From positions 1 through 35,487 of the forward strand of contig DESI01000036.1 in NCBI GenBank assembly GCA_002361235.1: a stretch of 35,487 nt of DNA, written 5' to 3'. The notes under the pieces are model-generated. The model searched no databases. It saw only the letters and a program-made list of their open reading frames with translations, and had not been told where the DNA came from. Origin of the DNA: Porphyromonadaceae bacterium UBA3318. Its GTDB lineage: Bacteria > Bacteroidota > Bacteroidia > Bacteroidales > Muribaculaceae. Of the stretch, positions 31,973 to 35,487 are shown in pieces (positions within the stretch are counted from its first letter, which is position 1; every line of letters begins with the position of its first letter). The translations under genes and the position numbers were made by a program.

Positions 31973-33943
31973 TTAGCGGGAGAATCGGTAAACCGTCATG
32001 GAACGGGCCGGGAGGGATGTGCTCCAGTTTGTCGTCACGTTAACGGATTCATTAGTGGTAATCGGCTTGACAGCCTCGGGATTGTCAAGAGTGTTATCGG
32101 CATCATCGGGAGCTGTAAGACGGGTCACGGTCAGGACGGTAAGCGGAGCCTTAGCCTTGACTCCCTTGAAATCGATGGTGAAAGGCTGTGCCGTTTTCCC
32201 GGTATTGGCGACTTTCACGATAATGTCATTGCCTTCCGAAACGGCCGATGCGAAAAGTCCGTTCTGGCCTTCCAGACCGGCCACAGGCTTCTTGTCCATT
32301 GTCAGCGGAAGCACGCGGTCTCCACGGTTAAGGCTATACATCTGCTGGACATAATAGCTTGCCGTCTTCATGCTGCGGCTGTTGTCGAACCATATCATGT
32401 CGGGACGCCATTGCCATCCCTCTACATGTGCGAACAGAGGTGCGTATGTGGCCATCTCCACCACGTCGGCATTGCGCTCAAGGCCTGTCATGAACGCGCC
32501 TTCCAGCAGGGCAGGATAGAAGTGGTTGTACTTCTTTCCCTTGATATGACAGGCATATTCTCCGGCAAACACCTTGGTGCCTTTGCGCGGATATTTGTCA
32601 TAACGTGTGCCTTGCGACAGGAACCACTCGCCGGGACGATAGAAATGCTCGTCAACCAGATCTGCCTTAAGTCTGCGCATCTCCGGCCACAGATAATCGA
32701 ACTTATCACCCTCGGAGTCGGGACCCGACGAACCGATTATCTTGATTTCCGGATGCTTCTCCTTCAACGCCTTCAGGAACGGCTCAAGACGGGCCACATA
32801 TTCCGGTCCCCACTGCTCGTTGCCGATGGCCATAAACTTAAGATTGAAAGGTGCCGGATGTCCCATGTCAGCACGGAGCTTGCCCCATTCGGTATCCGTG
32901 CCGCCGTTGGCGAACTCTATCAGATCCAGAGCGTCGTCGATGTATGGTTGCAGCGAATCCATAGGAATGGTCTGATCCTGATGCCAGTTCTGATACTGAC
33001 AGACGAGTCCTACGTTCAGCACGGGCAGAGGTTCGGCGCCGATATCCTCCGACAGCTGGAAATATTCGTAGAATCCCAGACCTCCTGACTGATAATAGTC
33101 TGATGCCAGGCGGTTGGGGAATGTGTACAGCCAACGGTTCAGATTGGTGGGTCTATTCTCGACGGGGCCGACGGTGTTTTTCCACTGATAGCGGTCAGGC
33201 ACCTCTGTACCTTCGACAATACATCCGCCGGGGAAACGGAAAATGCCGGGCTTCAGGTCAGCCAACGCCTGCGCAAGATCCCGACGAAGGCCGCCCTCGC
33301 GTCCTTTCCACGTATTGGCCGGGAACATAGACACATGCTCCACATCTATCGGCTTGTCAGGATGCACCAGGAAAAGTCGCAGCACACCTTTGTCACAACC
33401 CTTGGTCGGTTTCAGTTCGGCCGAATACTTAGTCCAGTCCGGACTCGTCACCTCGAACGTATGGGAGGCGTACACCATACTGTTGTCCATCGACGCCGGA
33501 TTGCACAGTTCCACACGAACCTTTCCCGCGCCTTCCGGAGCCCTCATGTATACCGAGAACTTATAGACAGAGTCCTTTTTGAATGTAACGCCGAAGAAAC
33601 CCTGGTTTTCAAGGCCGGAATGCTTGTCGTTATGCCCCGAAGGCATAAGGCGCACGTAATGCGGATTGCGTTCGAACGGGCCGCCTTCTTCCTTGACCTC
33701 GACCGTTCCGAACGGCGTCCAACCGGTCAGAGCATACGGAAATTCGAAGGACCGGTTCTTCACCATCTCGGCATAGAGTCCTCCATCCGCCGCATAGTTG
33801 ATGTCTTCGAAGAAGATGCCGTACATGGTAGGCTGTACCCTGGCACCGGGCTTGTCGGACTGCAGCAATACCGTATTGTCAGCAATCGCCGTGGCACTTG
33901 CCACAGCGATTGTCATTGCTGATAAAAATATTGATATTTTCAT
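31973..33943 (-). CDS. GH51 alpha-L-arabinofuranosidase with carbohydrate-binding-like module
   Basis: 656 residues with a signal peptide (1-22). A GH51-type opening (MYGIFFEDINYAADGGLYAEMVKNRSFE) is interrupted by a jelly-roll carbohydrate-binding-like insert (about 75-205). The (beta/alpha)8 catalytic domain (about 215-510) has acid/base Glu376 in AIGNEQWG and nucleophile Glu462 in FAGEYAC. A C-terminal beta-sandwich (about 515-656) completes the fold. The enzyme removes terminal arabinofuranosyl groups from arabinans, arabinoxylan or arabinogalactan. No lipobox is visible, so it is probably periplasmic. Its ATG overlaps the stop of the upstream GH35 gene (ATGA), showing that the two enzymes are made together. 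Confidence 0.92.
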   Translation of the reverse strand: MKISIFLSAMTIAVASATAIADNTVLLQSDKPGARVQPTMYGIFFEDINYAADGGLYAEMVKNRSFEFPYALTGWTPFGTVEVKEEGGPFERNPHYVRLMPSGHNDKHSGLENQGFFGVTFKKDSVYKFSVYMRAPEGAGKVRVELCNPASMDNSMVYASHTFEVTSPDWTKYSAELKPTKGCDKGVLRLFLVHPDKPIDVEHVSMFPANTWKGREGGLRRDLAQALADLKPGIFRFPGGCIVEGTEVPDRYQWKNTVGPVENRPTNLNRWLYTFPNRLASDYYQSGGLGFYEYFQLSEDIGAEPLPVLNVGLVCQYQNWHQDQTIPMDSLQPYIDDALDLIEFANGGTDTEWGKLRADMGHPAPFNLKFMAIGNEQWGPEYVARLEPFLKALKEKHPEIKIIGSSGPDSEGDKFDYLWPEMRRLKADLVDEHFYRPGEWFLSQGTRYDKYPRKGTKVFAGEYACHIKGKKYNHFYPALLEGAFMTGLERNADVVEMATYAPLFAHVEGWQWRPDMIWFDNSRSMKTASYYVQQMYSLNRGDRVLPLTMDKKPVAGLEGQNGLFASAVSEGNDIIVKVANTGKTAQPFTIDFKGVKAKAPLTVLTVTRLTAPDDADNTLDNPEAVKPITTNESVNVTTNWSTSLPARSMTVYRFSR

Positions 33944-35487
33944 TTCATGTAGACTTTGACGTTTTTGATGGCTCCTGGTGCGCCCGGCTCCATACGCGGC
34001 AGATACTGTATAGCCGACGCATTGACAGGACGACCCAGGTCTATCACCACAATATGGGGATAACCGGCTCCGGGCTTGCTCTGCCAGTATGTAGATTCCT
34101 GAAGGTCGAATATCTTGTCTCCGGTGCGGTTCACGCCTTCGTTATTCTCGCTGGATACATAATCGACGGTCCAGCCTTCGCGCGGAACACGCTCGCCGTT
34201 ATTGTCGCGCACATAAAGCTCGGCTATTGCAGCCTGGGTGCCTTCGTAACCGTCTGTCATTTCAAGAATCATATAGCGGCCACGTTTAGGCTGTGCGAAA
34301 TCTACCTGCTTCCATCCGTTTCCGGCAGAGAACTGTCCTGAGAACGCCGGAGTCATATCGTCGAGCTTCGGCGCGGTTCCGTTTGCCTTGGCTTTTTTGA
34401 ACGGCAGTTTGTCGTATATGGGAGTCTTAAGACCGGCGGCCGTCAATGCTCGCGGCCCTACCACATCAAATACCACAACTTCGTTTTCACCTTTCTTGAG
34501 CCACGGACCAGGTACATAGAGCGTCAGCTGGGGACCGATTTCCCAGAATCGGCCAAGAGCGTGACCGTTGATATATACAAGTCCCTTGCCGAAGTTCTCC
34601 ATGTTCAGGAACGTATCTCCAGGTTTATTGAGCTTAAATGTCGCTTTGTAGACACCGCCCGGATAACGTCCTTCGTCATTCGCATTTACTGATGCGACAG
34701 GCCGGAACGTGCGGCTTTCATAGAAACTGAGCTCGTCTTCCAGATTGTATACCTGCCAGTTCTTAAGGTCACATGTGAATTCATGTCCCTCTCGGTCCTC
34801 AGTCACGGTAACCTTGTCTGTGATACCCTTGAAATCCTTGATGGTACGGCCGAAATTGATACGTCCCATAGCCTCGACAAGAATATCCAGCACCGCACCC
34901 TTCTTGCAGGCGGGAAGCATCAGTTCCTTCTCTCCAATGCGTCGGTCGAGTTTGCCGATATATTTGCCGTCCACATATACCTGCGCATAGTCATGTGCAT
35001 CATTTACAGTCAGCAACGAGCCTTCTGCAAGTGCCGGAAGCTCTGTGCGATATAGTATTGAGCCAAAGCCCTGGTCGTATTCCTCCATTGTCTTGATGTC
35101 ACGGTCTTTCTTTGCCTCAGGCAGATTTGCGAACAGGGGAGCAACCTGCGTGAAACTGAATTCCGGAATGGAGATGACAGGAATGGATTTGGGCATCTTT
35201 GCCTGTCCCTCGGGTGTATATTTTGCCATAGCCTTGCGCAGAGCCATGTATTTGGGCGTGGGGGCGCCCTGTTCGTTTACGGGTGCGTCGTAGTCGTAGG
35301 AAGTCACGTCGGGAGCGAAACCGGGAGAGTTCGCGCCGGCCCAGTGGCCGAAGCTTGTGCCTCCGTGAGTCATATAGAGACTGAACGAAATGTTTTTGCT
35401 CAGCATCTCGTCAATACCCTTGATCATATCGGCTGCCGGACGCGTCTCATGATTGGCTCCCCATTTGTCGAACCATCCGCTCCAGAA
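33940..35487 (-). CDS. GH35 beta-galactosidase, 5' end beyond the window
   Basis: 516 codons including the stop; the frame is open to the right edge, so the N-terminal part is missing. The visible protein begins FWSGWFDKWGANHETRPA, the segment that follows the catalytic nucleophile in GH35, so the first internal Met (35427) is not the start. The rest of the barrel (SLYMTHGGTSFGHWAGANSPGF, VTSYDYDAPVNEQGAPTPKY) leads into beta-galactosidase jelly-roll domains (INGHALGRFWEIGPQLTLYVPGPW is split over the fold near 34520-34590). A C-terminal discoidin-like (F5/8 type C) module ends in NVKVYMK. It releases beta-linked galactose. It is translationally coupled to the GH51 gene; co-action on arabinogalactan is likely but inferred. 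Confidence 0.9.
   Translation of the reverse strand, partial: FWSGWFDKWGANHETRPAADMIKGIDEMLSKNISFSLYMTHGGTSFGHWAGANSPGFAPDVTSYDYDAPVNEQGAPTPKYMALRKAMAKYTPEGQAKMPKSIPVISIPEFSFTQVAPLFANLPEAKKDRDIKTMEEYDQGFGSILYRTELPALAEGSLLTVNDAHDYAQVYVDGKYIGKLDRRIGEKELMLPACKKGAVLDILVEAMGRINFGRTIKDFKGITDKVTVTEDREGHEFTCDLKNWQVYNLEDELSFYESRTFRPVASVNANDEGRYPGGVYKATFKLNKPGDTFLNMENFGKGLVYINGHALGRFWEIGPQLTLYVPGPWLKKGENEVVVFDVVGPRALTAAGLKTPIYDKLPFKKAKANGTAPKLDDMTPAFSGQFSAGNGWKQVDFAQPKRGRYMILEMTDGYEGTQAAIAELYVRDNNGERVPREGWTVDYVSSENNEGVNRTGDKIFDLQESTYWQSKPGAGYPHIVVIDLGRPVNASAIQYLPRMEPGAPGAIKNVKVYMK

Noticed and set aside
31967..33088. Plus-strand reading frame of 373 codons opposite the GH51 gene
   Set aside because: The minus strand encodes a GH51 enzyme with both catalytic glutamates in place. 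The plus-strand translation has no recognisable motif.

Overview
This window looks like a chromosomal segment of a gut-type Bacteroidales, most likely Muribaculaceae-like; I infer the family level from gene content and a GC near 50%. The phylum is well supported. Several promoters match the Bacteroidetes form (TTG, about 19-23 nt, then TAnnTTTG), most genes lack a Shine-Dalgarno sequence, and the families are typical: DUF5686, Bat aerotolerance proteins, Bacteroidetes Wzi, tricorn-like S41 peptidase, class III FBPase, and GH35/GH51 with signal peptides. I see no tRNA, rRNA, CRISPR array, insertion sequence or phage gene, and no gene-free stretch longer than about 240 nt.

Layout. (1) 44-4376: a secreted CotH-like kinase-fold protein with a T9SS-like C-terminal tail, a terminator, then a DUF5686 outer-membrane protein. 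(2) 4426-13880: a long plus-strand MoxR-Bat operon: moxR, DUF58, a membrane protein with a BatD-like tail, batA, batB, batC, a short BatD-like secreted protein, batD, batE. Several junctions overlap by 4 nt. (3) 13945-17695: a promoter followed by a tightly packed trio of a small HTH protein, a tandem-domain universal stress protein and MutS2. (4) 17798-21476: UDP-glucose dehydrogenase, a UDP-glucuronate 4-epimerase-like enzyme, and a secreted alpha/beta hydrolase. (5) 21488-22378, minus strand: an AT-rich secreted protein that I do not recognise, with its own clear promoter. (6) 22590-24074, minus strand: a Wzi-type capsule assembly barrel with promoter, leader hairpin and terminator. (7) 24210-31893, plus strand: a TonB-dependent receptor, a tricorn-like S41 peptidase and class III fructose-1,6-bisphosphatase. 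(8) 31973-35487, minus strand: a GH35 beta-galactosidase (5' end beyond the window) and a GH51 alpha-L-arabinofuranosidase joined by an ATGA overlap.

How they fit together. The MoxR ATPase, DUF58 protein and VWA proteins BatA/B probably form a periplasm-facing complex, with TPR proteins BatC/E and BatD-family beta-domain proteins as partners. Three proteins in this operon share parts of the BatD architecture, which is the most distinctive observation here. The sugar-nucleotide pair could supply UDP-glucuronate and UDP-galacturonate for surface polysaccharide, in keeping with the Wzi gene nearby, but there are no glycosyltransferases in the window. The GH35/GH51 pair fits degradation of arabinogalactan-like plant glycans.
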